A stretch of 64,000 bases of DNA from Codonopsis lanceolata. Taxonomy: Eukaryota; Streptophyta; Magnoliopsida; Asterales; Campanulaceae. The notes under the pieces are model-generated. The model saw only the letters and a list, made by a program, of their open reading frames with translations. It did no database searches and was not told where the DNA came from. Positions 11,001-21,426 of the stretch are shown one piece after another. Position 1 is the stretch's first letter. Each line of letters starts with the position of its first letter. The DNA lies in the NCBI GenBank assembly GCA_013146195.2, contig CM028381.1:95807255-95871254 (forward strand), written 5' to 3'. The position numbers were made by a program, and so were the translations under genes.

Positions 11001-11968
11001 TTTGGAAACTCCTGCTAAGTCGTCTCCCTTTAGATGAAGCTTTAATTAAAAAAGGCTTCAGCTTGGCGTCCAAGTGTTTATGTTGCTCAGCTCCTTCTTC
11101 AGAATCTTTTGAGCATGTCTTCATTGGAGGTGACATAGCTGCTCCTGTATGGTCCTTTTTCCATAATGTTTATGGTTTATCCCCTTCTGGCCACTCTATT
11201 CGTCAAAGATGTATGTCTTGGTGGTTGAAGGGGGGTTCTATCATTTATGCTATGCTCCCGGCTATTATCTTGTGGAACATTTGGAAGCATCGGAATATTA
11301 CTTTGTATGAGGGCACTTGTAACTCTGTTGCTAATGTTATTTGGTGTATTCAAAATGAGTTACAGAGTATTCTTCAGGCTGCAAACTATAAAAGTTTGCG
11401 CTGGGATGGTCCTGCTTTAATTGTTGGCAAGTCTAAATTAATCTCTGTTTCTTCTGTGGCTTGGTGTAAGCCTCCTAGTGGCATTGTTAAACTCAATACG
11501 GATGGTGGTTCTAGGGGCAATCCTGGTCTTGGTGGTGGTGGCGGTATTGTTAGAAATTCTGATGGTATTGTTCTGTTTGGCTATGCTCTCTTCTTTGGGC
11601 ATTGTTCTAACACTGTTGCTGAAGCACGTGCTCTTCTTCATGGTGTCCGTTGGTTGGCTTATAATGGGTTCCATAATTCCAATGTGGAGATGGATTCGGC
11701 TTGCATTTTTGGTTGTCTCACTTTGGGTCATTCCCCTCCGTGGAGCTGCGCTTACTTTATCCGGGCCCTTCTTGCCTTGCAGCGTCTTCATAATTTTTCT
11801 TTTGTGCACTGTTTTAGAGAGTCCAACTCTGTTGTTGATAGCTTAGCTAATTATGCTATGGATAGGACTCGGAGCTTTGATTTTCAGTCTCCTTCTGCTA
11901 TTCCTAGGACTATCAGTGGTGATATCAAGTTGGATGCCATCGGTCTTCCTCGACTTCGTATTGTTTAA
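8026..11968 (+). pseudogene. LINE A ORF2: endonuclease, RT, RNase H (broken)
   Basis: Starts MDLKTLFWNVRGIG, the N-terminus of plant L1 ORF2. The endonuclease (8026-8760) keeps WNVRG, GGDFN and SDHAP but has a TAG stop at 8668-8670. A frame shift near 8787 and a deletion with a second shift near 9035 remove the usual linker before the RT. The RT (about 9240-10200) is well kept: GPDGF, LIPKV, FRPISLCN, SAFSKGR, LDMSKAFD, GLRQGDPLSP and catalytic FADD near 9994-10008. Another shift near 10855 separates the zf-RVT region (LPLDEALIKKGF...CLCC, 11028-11150) and an RNase H domain (KLNTDGGSRGNPG at 11490; EMDSA at 11690; ends near 11900). At least four lesions make it inactive. Confidence 0.92.
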
Positions 11969-12118
11969 TGTTCATTTTTGTAGTTGGTTTTTTCTTTTTT
12001 GTCTGGATTGTTCTATTTTCACTTCTGTATTTCCTTTTCGAGGTAAGGCTCCTCTGTCCTCCCATTTATAAGGGCAAGGCTGGTTGTCCCCCTCAAGTTT
12101 GTACCTTTATTTTATTCT

Positions 12119-12190
12119 AATAAAATCGTGCAGGGTGCCGCCCCTGTTTCCTTAAAAAAAAAAACAAAAAAAACAAAAAACAAAAAAAAA
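12119..12190 (+). terminator. LINE A 3' end: AATAAA, hairpin, A-rich tail
   Basis: AATAAA at 12119-12124 is followed by a stem-loop CAGGG / TGCCGC / CCCTG (12131-12146), a short spacer TTTCCTT and an A-rich tail interrupted by single C residues. LINE B and LINE C end with the same arrangement. Confidence 0.8.
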
Positions 12191-12572
12191 ATTGTTTTCC
12201 GTAACATTTTCTATGGACATTCTAAACATTGTCTATTTTCTATTTTAAAATGTTTTTTTTTTCATATCAATTATAAAAAAAATATTTGTAATTGTGAGAT
12301 TAAAAAAAGATGGACCTTATTAAAAAAAGATGGTTCTTATTGATTTTCTAGGGACATCCTAAACATTGTTTATTTTATATTTATATTTTTGTATTTATTC
12401 ATATATTGCTTTCCGTGACATTTTCCGTGTGTTTGCCAAACACTCGTAAATGTTTTCTGACATATTTTCAAAAGATTTACCAAACACCTGAAAATGAAAT
12501 CTTTTGATTTTCCGGAAATCATTTTCCAGAAATCATTTTCTGGAAATGATTTTCCGTGAAACAAACGGAGCC

Positions 12573-13946
12573 TTAATGTAATTCGTTTTTTACTAAACCA
12601 AAAAAACATTATCATTATTTTGGACGTTTACCAAAAATATTACTTTAGTAAACCATTAACTAATTCATTAGTGATGGGACGTAACTATGTTACTTTGATT
12701 TATGGTTTTAAACTGATTTTAATAATACTGCATTGTAATTATTTGTCAAGACTATTATTAATAATGGTGACAAATAATTTATATTGAATCGACTGTTTCA
12801 TCATTTAATCTTATTTCTAGGAGTTTATATTACCGTGGTGAAGATTTAGAAGCCAATATGCCAATTACAAATGCAAAAAAATATCAAATAAAAAAAGAAA
12901 TGTGAAATCGGATATAAAATACATTATTCAATATTTGATATTATTTTGATATTGTATTTTTTTGTTATTTCGTAAATCATATTGAACTATATTAAATGTT
13001 ACACAATTTGTTTACATTAAATGCATTAAAGATATTAGTAAAGTTATTTGAATCTGAAGAGTTATTATCAACTTCATTAATTGATTTTTTTCAATTTCCC
13101 AAAAAAATGACAAATATACAAATTATAAATATTTCTAAATTTGGAAAGTCACTTTTGACGAGATGTTTCAATTATTTGCTCCTCTCCTTTTATATGTGTG
13201 TATATATATATATATATATAATAGAAGAGATGTATCACACATTATTTAGGAAAAAAGATGTTGGTTATAAAATTTTTAAAATAAAAGAATTCTACTATTA
13301 TTATAAAATGAGGATACGTATTACACATTAGCTATCATCAATAAAAGAGAAGCATTTCACATTAGTTATAAAAGTGATATTGGTTTAAAAAGTTTTTAGA
13401 TGATGTATCTCACATTGATTACAAAGAAATGTATCTCATATTATTTAGAAACGAGTATTGGTTATAAAAGTCATTAGATAAAGACATCTTTTGTTATTAC
13501 CAATAGAAAATATGTATAGCACATGGTTAGAATGTGATGTTTGTTTTAAATGTTTTTAGATAAAAGACTTAAACTTTCATTACCAATAAAAATATAAAAT
13601 AAGTATCTCACATTGTTTAAAAATGAATTATAATTTAATTTTTTTTAACAAAATGACTTCTAATATTATTATCAAGTTAGATATTAATTTTAAAAGTCTT
13701 TAGATAAAAAAAAATTACTATTATTATTAATACAAAATATGTATTTCACGTTAGCTATAAACTTATATTAATTTTAAAAGTATTTAGGTAAAAAAAATTG
13801 TTTACTATTAGTAACAATAGAAAAAAAATATTATAACCATGAAAGAGATTAACAATCTAGTTATAATGTCCAAAAGTTAAATTATTATTATAAAATATAT
13901 ATATATCTCACATTGTATCCGTGCAAAACACGTGCTAAATAACTAG
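12573..13946 (+). mobile_element. AT-rich repeats ending in a Helitron-like 3' terminus
   Basis: From about 13220 to 13910 a degenerate unit of roughly 110-130 bp recurs, with hallmarks TATCTCACATT, TTATAAAAGT and TTTTTAGATAAAAG. The stretch ends CGTG / CAAAA / CACG (13920-13932), then GCTAAATAA and CTAG (13943-13946) followed by T. A short hairpin about 10 bases before a CTRR end, with T after it, is the 3' signature of Helitrons. No 5' TC end or RepHel gene was seen, so a non-autonomous or truncated copy is inferred. A (TA)n run lies at 13199-13220. Confidence 0.5.
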
Positions 13947-14004
13947 TATAATAATAATACTAAGAATACTAAGAGTAAAAATAATAATAGTAAAAATAAT
14001 AAAC

Positions 14005-14051
<47 letters not shown>

Positions 14052-14107
14052 GTAATATAAATAGTAATAATAATGATGATGATGATAGTAGTATTAATAA
14101 TAATAAT
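13947..14107. repeat. AAT/TAA microsatellite
   Basis: Long TAA-type tract, purest between about 14010 and 14050, with GAT and TAG variants after it. The copia LTR abuts its right side. Confidence 0.9.
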
Positions 14108-14608
14108 TGTTATTATTATTATTGAATGATATATCTAAACATATATCACACAAGTTCGATATGAAACAGTAATCTTGAATTACCTTATGTGAACTTAAAC
14201 TTTGAGCGTAGCGGAAGACTTTCGCTTGAGCTACGATCTTCGTATGTCATGATTATCAAACCTGCAAGTCTCTCTCGTCATATTGATATCACGGAGCACG
14301 AATATCAATACTGGTTCACACCGTAAATCCAAGCCCCTTGATGGTTAGGTTAGAGGGAGTATTTTGGTGAGATAGATTTTGGAGGAGAGAGGAGGGCGGC
14401 CAACTTGCTTTAGGCGTGTAATTCATGTAGGGTTTTATTCCCTTAGTTGCCCTATTTATATTATTACCAAGAAACTCTATTTCTTGTAGGTTAAGTCATT
14501 CCTAAACCCATTCGGTTTAGGAAACTAAATAACCAATAATAATAATAATATAAATATATTCCATGTGGGCGGGACTAAATAATCGGGCCATAAGCCCAAT
14601 TACTAACA
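14108..14608 (-). repeat. Copia 3' LTR (about 501 bp)
   Basis: On the minus strand it begins TGTTAGTAATTGGGC at 14608 and ends TAATAACA at 14108, giving TGTTA/TAACA inverted ends. The end inside an AAT repeat is uncertain; an alternative is TCA at 14123. A TATAAATAGGG promoter-like box reads on the minus strand at about 14450-14460. Confidence 0.75.
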
Positions 14609-15692
14609 TCTCCCACTCGTACACATGGACTCACCTCTCTGACCACATCGTATCATCATAATCCGTTAAACACTGTCTCTTCATACTGGAAGTGAAGCGT
14701 GCGACATGACGAGAAAGATAAAGGGTGGAGCTCTATACTAAATCACCATCTGACCAGCATAAAACGTCCTCGTTAGAAAACAAAGCCTCGTCTATACCCC
14801 ATACCGTATATATGCATCAATTTAAGCATCCTCAATCCCTCAAGAACGGTGTTTAAATCTCAATATGTTTGTGTATCAAGATCAATGTCTTGAACCGTAT
14901 GTTCAATATAATCGTCATGACATTGAAACGCAAAAATATAGATGCACATCATACTATCTTCTTTAGACACTCATATCAATCACTCTTGGTTAACTGCTTT
15001 CCTAGCAATGCTCCGTAGGACTGTATGTGCATAGCCCGTTGGTCGGTATGCCAAAGTAGCATCATCAATGTCCAAGTTCATGATATAGTTCTAAGTCACA
15101 TAGGGTATAATCGTGACCTGGATTTGATCACTAGAACTCACACAGTGATGAAGCAGGGATCATTCAATCACTTTCTTAAGTCACATTATAGTCACATACA
15201 GTATGAAGTGTATGTTATGACGGAACTCCCACATGAAGTAGGCATGTCATGCTCCAACGTCATACGAACCTTAGTCTAGTCGCCCTTCTGGTGTCTAACC
15301 TAACTACTTAAAAGTAGTCACTCTTCTAGTGTTCCTTTTATGATCTCACATTCGGACTTTTCCTTGGGATATGAAGTCGACCTTATAAAAGGTCTCATCT
15401 TGGCCGTATGCCAAGGTGATAAATGTTATGTCATTTGCGTACCCCCTTTCGTAGGTACCAAAGACTTTTACTATCTCAACTTGCTCGCCCACCAAGCGAC
15501 AAGGTGAATTACCCATGTGAGAGGGCTAATTCAATATCCACGACACATTTTTAATCAAAATATAAATGCTATGCAATTTCATATTAAAATATCCAATTAA
15601 CATATATAAGGAATAAAATGAAACTGCAATTTATTCAAATGATAATGAAAAATAATAATCAAATGTCAACAAAAGTGTTCTCAGAATAAAAG
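14609..15692 (-). other. Copia 3' untranslated region and polypurine tract
   Basis: The minus-strand sequence directly before the LTR is GAGTGGGAGA (14609-14618), a standard copia polypurine tract. The remaining 1.07 kb up to the RNase H stop holds no gene I can support; one open frame at 15025-15279 looks like chance. Confidence 0.75.
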
Positions 15693-17943
15693 TCAAATCC
15701 TACGAAGCCCTAGACCCAACATGTGATCCTGAAAGATCTCTCTAGCTAGAGGTTTAGTCATAGGGTCAGCCAACATGCTTCTAGTAGGAATATATTCTAG
15801 AACAACTTTCTTTTCTGCAACCATGTCTCTAGTAAAATGATACTTGATGTTAACGTGTTTCGTCTTCCCATGATACTTGGGATCTTTAGTGTAACCTAAA
15901 GCAGCCATGCTATCACAAGCAATGACTACAGGACGATCCACATGCGTCGTAACATCGAGATGTTGAAGAAAACTCCTCAACCACACAACTTCTTGAACTG
16001 CAGCTGAGCAAGCCATGTACTCTAACTCCATCGTAGATAGGGCGGTGCTAGTCTGTCGCTTGCTACTCCAAGAGATAGCTCCACCACCAAGGAGGAAAGC
16101 GTAGCCCGAAGTAGATTTATAACCATCTACATCTCATTAGTGTCGGTGAAACCTTTCAAGCTCAAATCCCCACCTTGGTAACATAGGGCTAAATTTGTGG
16201 TTCCAACCAAGTAACGCAGAACCCTATTCACTGCCATCCAGTGTTGAGGTCCAGGATTACTTTGGAATCGACTCAACATCCCAACTGCAAAGCAAAGGTC
16301 AGGCCGAGTACACACCATATCATACATCAAGCTTCCTACTGCATTCGCATATGGATTCGTATACATTCTCTTCTTCTCTTCTTCATTCTTAGGGCATTGG
16401 TTTGTACTAAGGACACATCCTTTTTCCATTGGAGTGACAACGGGTTTTGAGTTAGTCATGCCAAATCGTTCGATAACCTTCTTAATGTAAGTCTCTTGAG
16501 ACAAACCGAGAAATCATTTCGAACGATCCCTAATGACTTTTACTCCAAGCACATAGCTTGCTTCACCCAAGTCTGTCATATCGAAAAGTGCAGACAGCCA
16601 CTCTTTAGTGGCATTTATCATCATCATATCATTCCCAGCTAGTAGGATGTCATCAACATATAACGATATAATCAAGATCTTTTTCTTGGATCCTTTAACG
16701 TACACATAATGGTCTTCCTCAATCATCACAAAGCCAATTGAGGTTATCGCTTGGTGAAAGCGAATGTACCACTGTCTAGATGATTGTTTGAGACCATAGA
16801 TGGAACGTTTGAGTCGGCACACTTTGCGCTCTTGTCCATTGACTTCAAAACCCTCTGGTTGAGTCATAAAGATCTCTTCATCTAGTTCTTCATTGAGAAA
16901 AACAGTTTTAACATCCATCTGATAAAGTTCTAGATCCATGTGCGCTACTATCGCTAGGATTAGGCGAATAGAGGAAAATCTCACCACAGGGGAGAATGTC
17001 TCCTCATAGTCTAAACCCTCTCTTTGGGTAAAGCCTTTCACCACAAGACGTGCCTTATATTTGTCAATTGATCCATCTGCCTTTCGTTTGACTTTGAAAA
17101 CCTATTTGTTTCCAATAGACTTGCGACCTTGCGGAATATCAACTAACTCCCAAACCTGATTCTTTTTCATAGAGGAAATTTCATCTTCCATTGCAGTCAT
17201 CCATTCACTGTTTGTAGGTAAAGAAAAAGCTTCTTTGAACGATGTAGGCTCACTAGAATTGTAAGATGTAGTTAGGAAAGATTCCTCTTCGATCGTGAAT
17301 CGACAACGAGGTATATTTCCATGTTTACTTCTTCGCTCTAATATCGGACTCCCACTTGAATCCGTACTCCCACTCGGATGAAGATCACCTTGACTCTCAT
17401 TGGCGACTTCCATAGACACTACCTCATGTTGTACCGTAGGATTAGGTTGAGGCAATTCCCCACCTTCGCCAAAAGATGTCATATATTCTTCTTCCATCTC
17501 AAAAAGTTCAAAGTATTTCCTAACTTCACCTATCTGAGGGAAATCATTCTCAATGAAATCAACATTGCGCGACTCTGATTTGTTCATTCCTATATCAGGT
17601 TTTCCACCATACATAACACAACCCTTTGAGGTATCTGAATACCTTATGAAAACACACTTGTTTCCTCTAGGACCTAGTTTTCCAAACTTATTGGAGGTAG
17701 TATGGACATCACCTGCACAACCCCAAGGATGAAGATGCCCCAATTTAGGCTTCTCACCTTTCCAAAGTTCATAAGGGTTGTGGAGGCCGACTTAGAAGTC
17801 ATTCGCTTAAGTATGTAGGCGGTCAAATTAGCGCATCCCCCAAAACGAAATTGGGAGGTTGGCATGTGCCATCATTGACCTAACCATTTCCAACAATGTT
17901 CGATTCCTTCGTTGCAACACTATTTTTGTTGCGGAGTTCAAAA
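15693..17943 (-). pseudogene. Copia pol fragment: integrase end, RT, RNase H
   Basis: Read from 17943 downward. Integrase tail has LLEMVRSMMAHANLP, WGCAGDVHTTSNKFGKLGPR and CVFIRYSDTSKG. Reverse transcriptase (RVT_2) spans about 17102-16130 with NQVWELVD, GFTQREGLDYEETFSPVVRF, IYGLKQSSRQWYIRFH and the catalytic YVDD in SLYVDDILLAGND. RNase H (16040-15693) has ELEYMACSAAVQEVVWL, CDSMAALGYT and KTKHVNIKYHF, ending GLGLRRI. The frame changes or stops near 17100, 17050, 16510 and 16130-16035, so no full protein can be made. Lineage within copia was not assigned. Confidence 0.9.
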
Positions 17944-18039
17944 TTGTCCATCAGTGTATTCCCTTTTCTCACGCAATTCTTTAAATTGATCAGATAAATA
18001 TTCACGGCCGGTCGGTTCTAAAGTTTTAAAGCTTTTATC
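17944..18039. other. Unidentified sequence before the first gap
   Basis: About 96 bases between the copia break and the N run. The minus strand stays open and reads FKTLEPTGREYLSDQF and KELREKREYTDG, protein-like and charged, but I do not recognise it and it runs into Ns. Confidence 0.3.
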
Positions 18040-18139
18040 NNNNNNNNNNNNNNNNNNNNNNNNNNNNNNNNNNNNNNNNNNNNNNNNNNNNNNNNNNNNN
18101 NNNNNNNNNNNNNNNNNNNNNNNNNNNNNNNNNNNNNNN
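18040..18139. other. Assembly gap (100 N)
   Basis: Exactly 100 Ns, the usual placeholder for unknown length. It separates a truncated copia element from chromovirus copy A, which begins mid-RT on the other side. Confidence 0.99.
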
Positions 18140-20563
18140 AATGGATTTGATGAACCGTGTTTTTCACAGTTATCTTGATTGTTTCTTGTAGTGGTCTTCA
18201 TTGATGATATTTTAGTATATTCGAAGTCTCGAGGAGCATGAGAAACATTTGAGGATTGTGTTGTCTATTCTTCGAGAGAAGCAGCTTTATGCCAAGTTTA
18301 GTAAATGTGCCTTTTGGCTTGAGGAAGTATCTTTCTTGGGGCACATAGTTTCGAGCGCCGGGATAGCCGTTGATCCGTCTAAGATTGAAGCGGTGACGAA
18401 TTGGAAGAGGCCTAGTTCGGTTACCGAGGTTCGGAGTTTCTTGGGGTTAGCGGGTTATTACTGGGAGGTTTATTGAGGATTTTCTAGGATTGTGACTCCT
18501 ATGGCGAGAGTTGACACTGAGAAGAATGTGCCGTTTGATTGGGCGAAATGTGAGTCTAGTTTCCAAGAGCTTAAGAATCGGTTGACATCGGCACCTATTT
18601 TGGCTTTGCCTAGTGGAGGAGACAATTTGTGATCTATAATGTGATGCTTCTAAGGAAGGTTTGGGTTGTGTTTTGATGCGAATGGGAGGGTGATCGCCAT
18701 GCATCGAGGAAGTTGTCTATTCATGAACGTAATTACCCGACACACGATATGGAGTTGGCTGCGATTATTTTCGCGTTGCATAAGTGGAAACACTACTTGT
18801 ATGGGTCTAAGTTTGAAATCTTCACCGACCATAAGAGTTTGAAATACTTATTTTCTCAAAAGGAGCTGAATATGAGACAGAGAAGATGGATGGAAAAATT
18901 AAAAGACCACGATTGTACTATCTTGTATCATCCGGGGAAGGCAAATGTAGTAGCGGATGCCTTGAGTAGAAAGGTTCATATGTCGTGTATGATGGTTAAG
19001 GAGTGGAAGATGTTAGAGGATTTGCGAGATTGGAGTCCTAATATTTATGATAGAGGTGTGATTTTTGCAAATGCTCGTGCTACGCCTGTTTTATTTGGGA
19101 AAATTAGAGAAGAGCAAAGGAATGATCCGGAGTTGAAGAAAATTATTGATGGGTTGGCTGAGAATGTATCGCCTGATTTTGTGGTTAATAGCGAGGGTAC
19201 TTTGACATTTCGAGGAAGGATTTGTGTTCCTTGTAATGCGGAACTGAAGAGGTTGGTTCTTGATGAGGCTCATAAGACGAAGTATACCATTCACCCGGGG
19301 AGCACGAAAATGTACTTAGATTTGAAAAGACAGTTTTGGTGGAAGGGTATGAAGAGAGAGATTGCGGAGTACGTGTCAAAATGTTTGACTTGTCAGCAGG
19401 TTAAGGCTGAGCATCAGAGGCCTGCAGGATTTCTACAACCATTGGAGATTCCCGAGTGGAAATGGGAGTTCATTACTATGGATTTTGTGACAGGGTTACC
19501 GCGCACGCGGAGAGGGTTTAATGCAGTTTGGGTTATAGTCGACAGGTTGACTAAGTCTGCACACTTCATTCCGATAGCTATCACTTATTCGTTGACTCAG
19601 TTAGCAGCTTTGTATATCCAGGAGATTGTGAGACTTCATGGCGTGCCTGTTAGCATTGTGTCCGATAGAGATCCGAGGTTCACTTCTAGATTTTGGAAGT
19701 CGTTGCAGGAAGCTTTGGGGACCGATTGACTTCAAGATGACTTTTCATCCGCAAACGGATGGTCGGTCCGAGCGATTGATTCAGATTTTGGAGGATATCT
19801 TTGCGAGCTTGTGCCGTGGATTTCAAGGGAAGCCGATTCTCATTTACCTTTGGCCGAGTTTGCGTATAATAACAGTTATCAGTCGAGTATCAAGATGGCG
19901 CCGTATGAGGCTTTGTATGGGCGTAAGTGTAGATCGCCAATTTGTTGGGACGAAGTTGGAGAGGCGAAACTTTGGGGTTCCGAGTTAGTACAACAGTCGG
20001 TTGAGAGCGTGAAGTTGATTAGAGATCGTTTGCGCACCGCTCAAAGTCGACAAAAGAGTTATGCAGACAATCGAAGACGGGATCTTGAGTTCCAAGTGGG
20101 TGATTACGTGTTCTTGAAGGTAACACCGAGGAGAGGTACTAAGAGGTTTGGCAAGAAAGGGAAGCTTACACCGAGATACATTGGTCCATTTGAGGTTCTT
20201 GAGAGAGTTGGGACCTTAGCGTATCGTATTGCATTGCCACCTTCACTTTCGGAGACTCATAACGTATTCCATGTTTCCATGTTGCGAAAGTATTTGAAGG
20301 ACGAGTCCCATGTACTCGAGTATGAGGAGATCACGTTTGAGCCGGATATGTCATACGTTGAAAAGCCCGTGAAGATTTTGGATACCAAGGAGCAAGTTCT
20401 ACGAACCAAAAGAATTCCCTTAGTCAAAGTTCTTTGGAGGAACCACAACATTGAAGAAGCGACTTGGGAAACGGAAGCTGAGATGTGTGAGAAGCATCCA
20501 CATTTATTCGACGAACTTGGTAAGAATTTAGGGACTAAATTCCTAAAGGAGGGGAGAGTGTAA
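18140..20563 (+). pseudogene. Chromovirus pol copy A: RT end, RNase H, integrase, chromodomain
   Basis: RT end reads MDLMNRVFHSYLD, then LREKQLYAKFSKCAFW and GLAGYY with shifts near 18185, 18475 and 18620-18700. RNase H keeps HERNYPTHDMELAAIIFALH and FEIFTDHKSLKYLF (18713-18960). Integrase has H-H-C-C (HKTKYTIHPGST...CLTCQQ) and the first two catalytic residues in TMDFVTGLP and SDRDPRF; a shift at about 19727 precedes the region with the third, which is seen with FHPQTDGRSERLIQILED. The chromodomain (about 20365-20490) has PVKILDTKEQVLRTK, VKVLWRNHN and EEATWETEAEM. The stop codon lies inside the first five bases of the LTR. Broken by several indels; the family is clear. Confidence 0.92.
20546..20558 (+). 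promoter_or_regulatory. Polypurine tract of copy A
   Basis: AAGGAGGGGAGAG immediately upstream of the LTR start TGTAACGCC; it primes plus-strand DNA synthesis. It overlaps the last codons of pol. Confidence 0.85.
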
Positions 20564-21092
20564 CGCCCCATAATCTGGCATGTGCATTCTATGCTTGTCT
20601 TTATACTTTCTTGGTTGATTGTGAGCATGTTTACTTGTTATATAAATGTTTTAGAATCATTCCTAAGTCATTCTAGAAGTCCATAACATGTTTAGAATCA
20701 TATAAACTTGTTTGTTGAATCGCCGGTTTAATCGCGTTGAATTTGGTCTTAGCGATTCCTCTCGTTGCTCGTATTTGCTTCTATTTCGACGTACGAAGTG
20801 TTCGTTGAGTTCTTGGCTTTATATTCAAGTCTTAATCATGTTGAAACAAACCTTTTTCATGTCCAAGATACCCTAGTTTGATTGGTGTTTGATTTGAGTT
20901 TAATCTGTTGTTCATTCGTCGCGTGGTTCGCGCCTTGTCCTAGCTTGTTCCGGGGGTTGTTCGGGTGTGTTTCCGACTCATTTTGAGTAGGGTTAGACCT
21001 TAGAATGGTTGCCCAAAAGTTTGGGACCATTTAGATCAAGTTTAGATCAAGTTTTAGAGGTTCTGGAGCCGAGGCGGCCGCATGGCACCTTG

Positions 21093-21183
21093 TGAGGCGC
21101 CCGCCTCAAATGCGAGGAGCAATTGCTGAATGTTCGAACTGGGAGAGCCCCTGAGGCGGCATGTGGGTGAGGCGCCCGCCTCA
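21093..21183. repeat. Two GC palindromes in the copy A LTR
   Basis: TGAGGCGCCCGCCTCA occurs at 21093-21108 and again at 21168-21183: 7-bp perfect arms around CC. The reversed LTRs have the same pair with GG in the centre (39650-39665 and 39741-39756 in copy B; near 52238 and 52330 in copy C). Confidence 0.85.
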
Positions 21184-21416
21184 CCTGCTGTCCTGTTACG
21201 GGATGATTTTCTCCTGTTCTGAAATTGGACGATTTGTACACTTCAAACCCATATTTAAATCTATCCTAAACCTCCCTAACCCTTCCTACTTAAGACCTAA
21301 CATCCCTAACTAGTTTTTAATGATAGATTAAGATCACATTAGTGACCAATTAACCCCCAAATCAGATTGGAAAAGGGACCACAAGTGGTTGACACTTGTC
21401 CCACTCACCCTTTGAC

Positions 21417-21426
21417 CCCATATAAG
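21417..21426 (+). promoter_or_regulatory. LTR TATA box
   Basis: CCATATAAGC about 860 bases into the LTR, followed by a short leader-like CAAATCAGCTC stretch. Copies B and C have TTTAAAGCC at the aligned place, so promoter strength may differ between copies. Transcription start is inferred, not shown. Confidence 0.55.

Larger units (their letters stand above)
7567..12190 (+). mobile_element. LINE A (plant L1-type), 5'-truncated
   Basis: Contains the end of ORF1, a complete but broken ORF2 and a 3' end with AATAAA, a hairpin and an A-rich tail (12154-12190). The left boundary falls where MITE-type AT-rich DNA meets ORF1 coding sequence near 7567. No target duplication was recognised. The body is GC-richer than the flanking DNA. 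Confidence 0.9.
7307..12572. mobile_element. PIF/Harbinger (Tourist-like) element split by LINE A
   Basis: The ends are a perfect 24-bp inverted repeat beginning GGCTCCGTTTGTTTCACGG (7307-7330 and 12549-12572). Both are flanked by the trinucleotide TTA (7304-7306 and 12573-12575), the target duplication typical of the PIF/Harbinger superfamily. Without the LINE insertion the element would be about 0.65 kb and has no transposase, so it is a MITE. Subterminal TTTTCCGG and GTTTGG motifs repeat near both ends. A 39-bp internal direct repeat (GACATYCTAAACATTGT) lies near 12214 and 12353. Confidence 0.85.
14108..17943 (-). mobile_element. Ty1/copia retrotransposon, 3' half
   Basis: Reads on the minus strand: integrase end, RT, RNase H, a long untranslated stretch, polypurine tract and 3' LTR. 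The 5' LTR, gag, protease and most of integrase are missing. Recognisable copia sequence stops at about 17943, just before the first assembly gap, so a biological truncation cannot be told from a misassembly. Confidence 0.88.

Noticed and set aside
15025..15279. Plus-strand frame in the copia 3' untranslated region
   Set aside because: Opposite to the direction of the element and without a domain.
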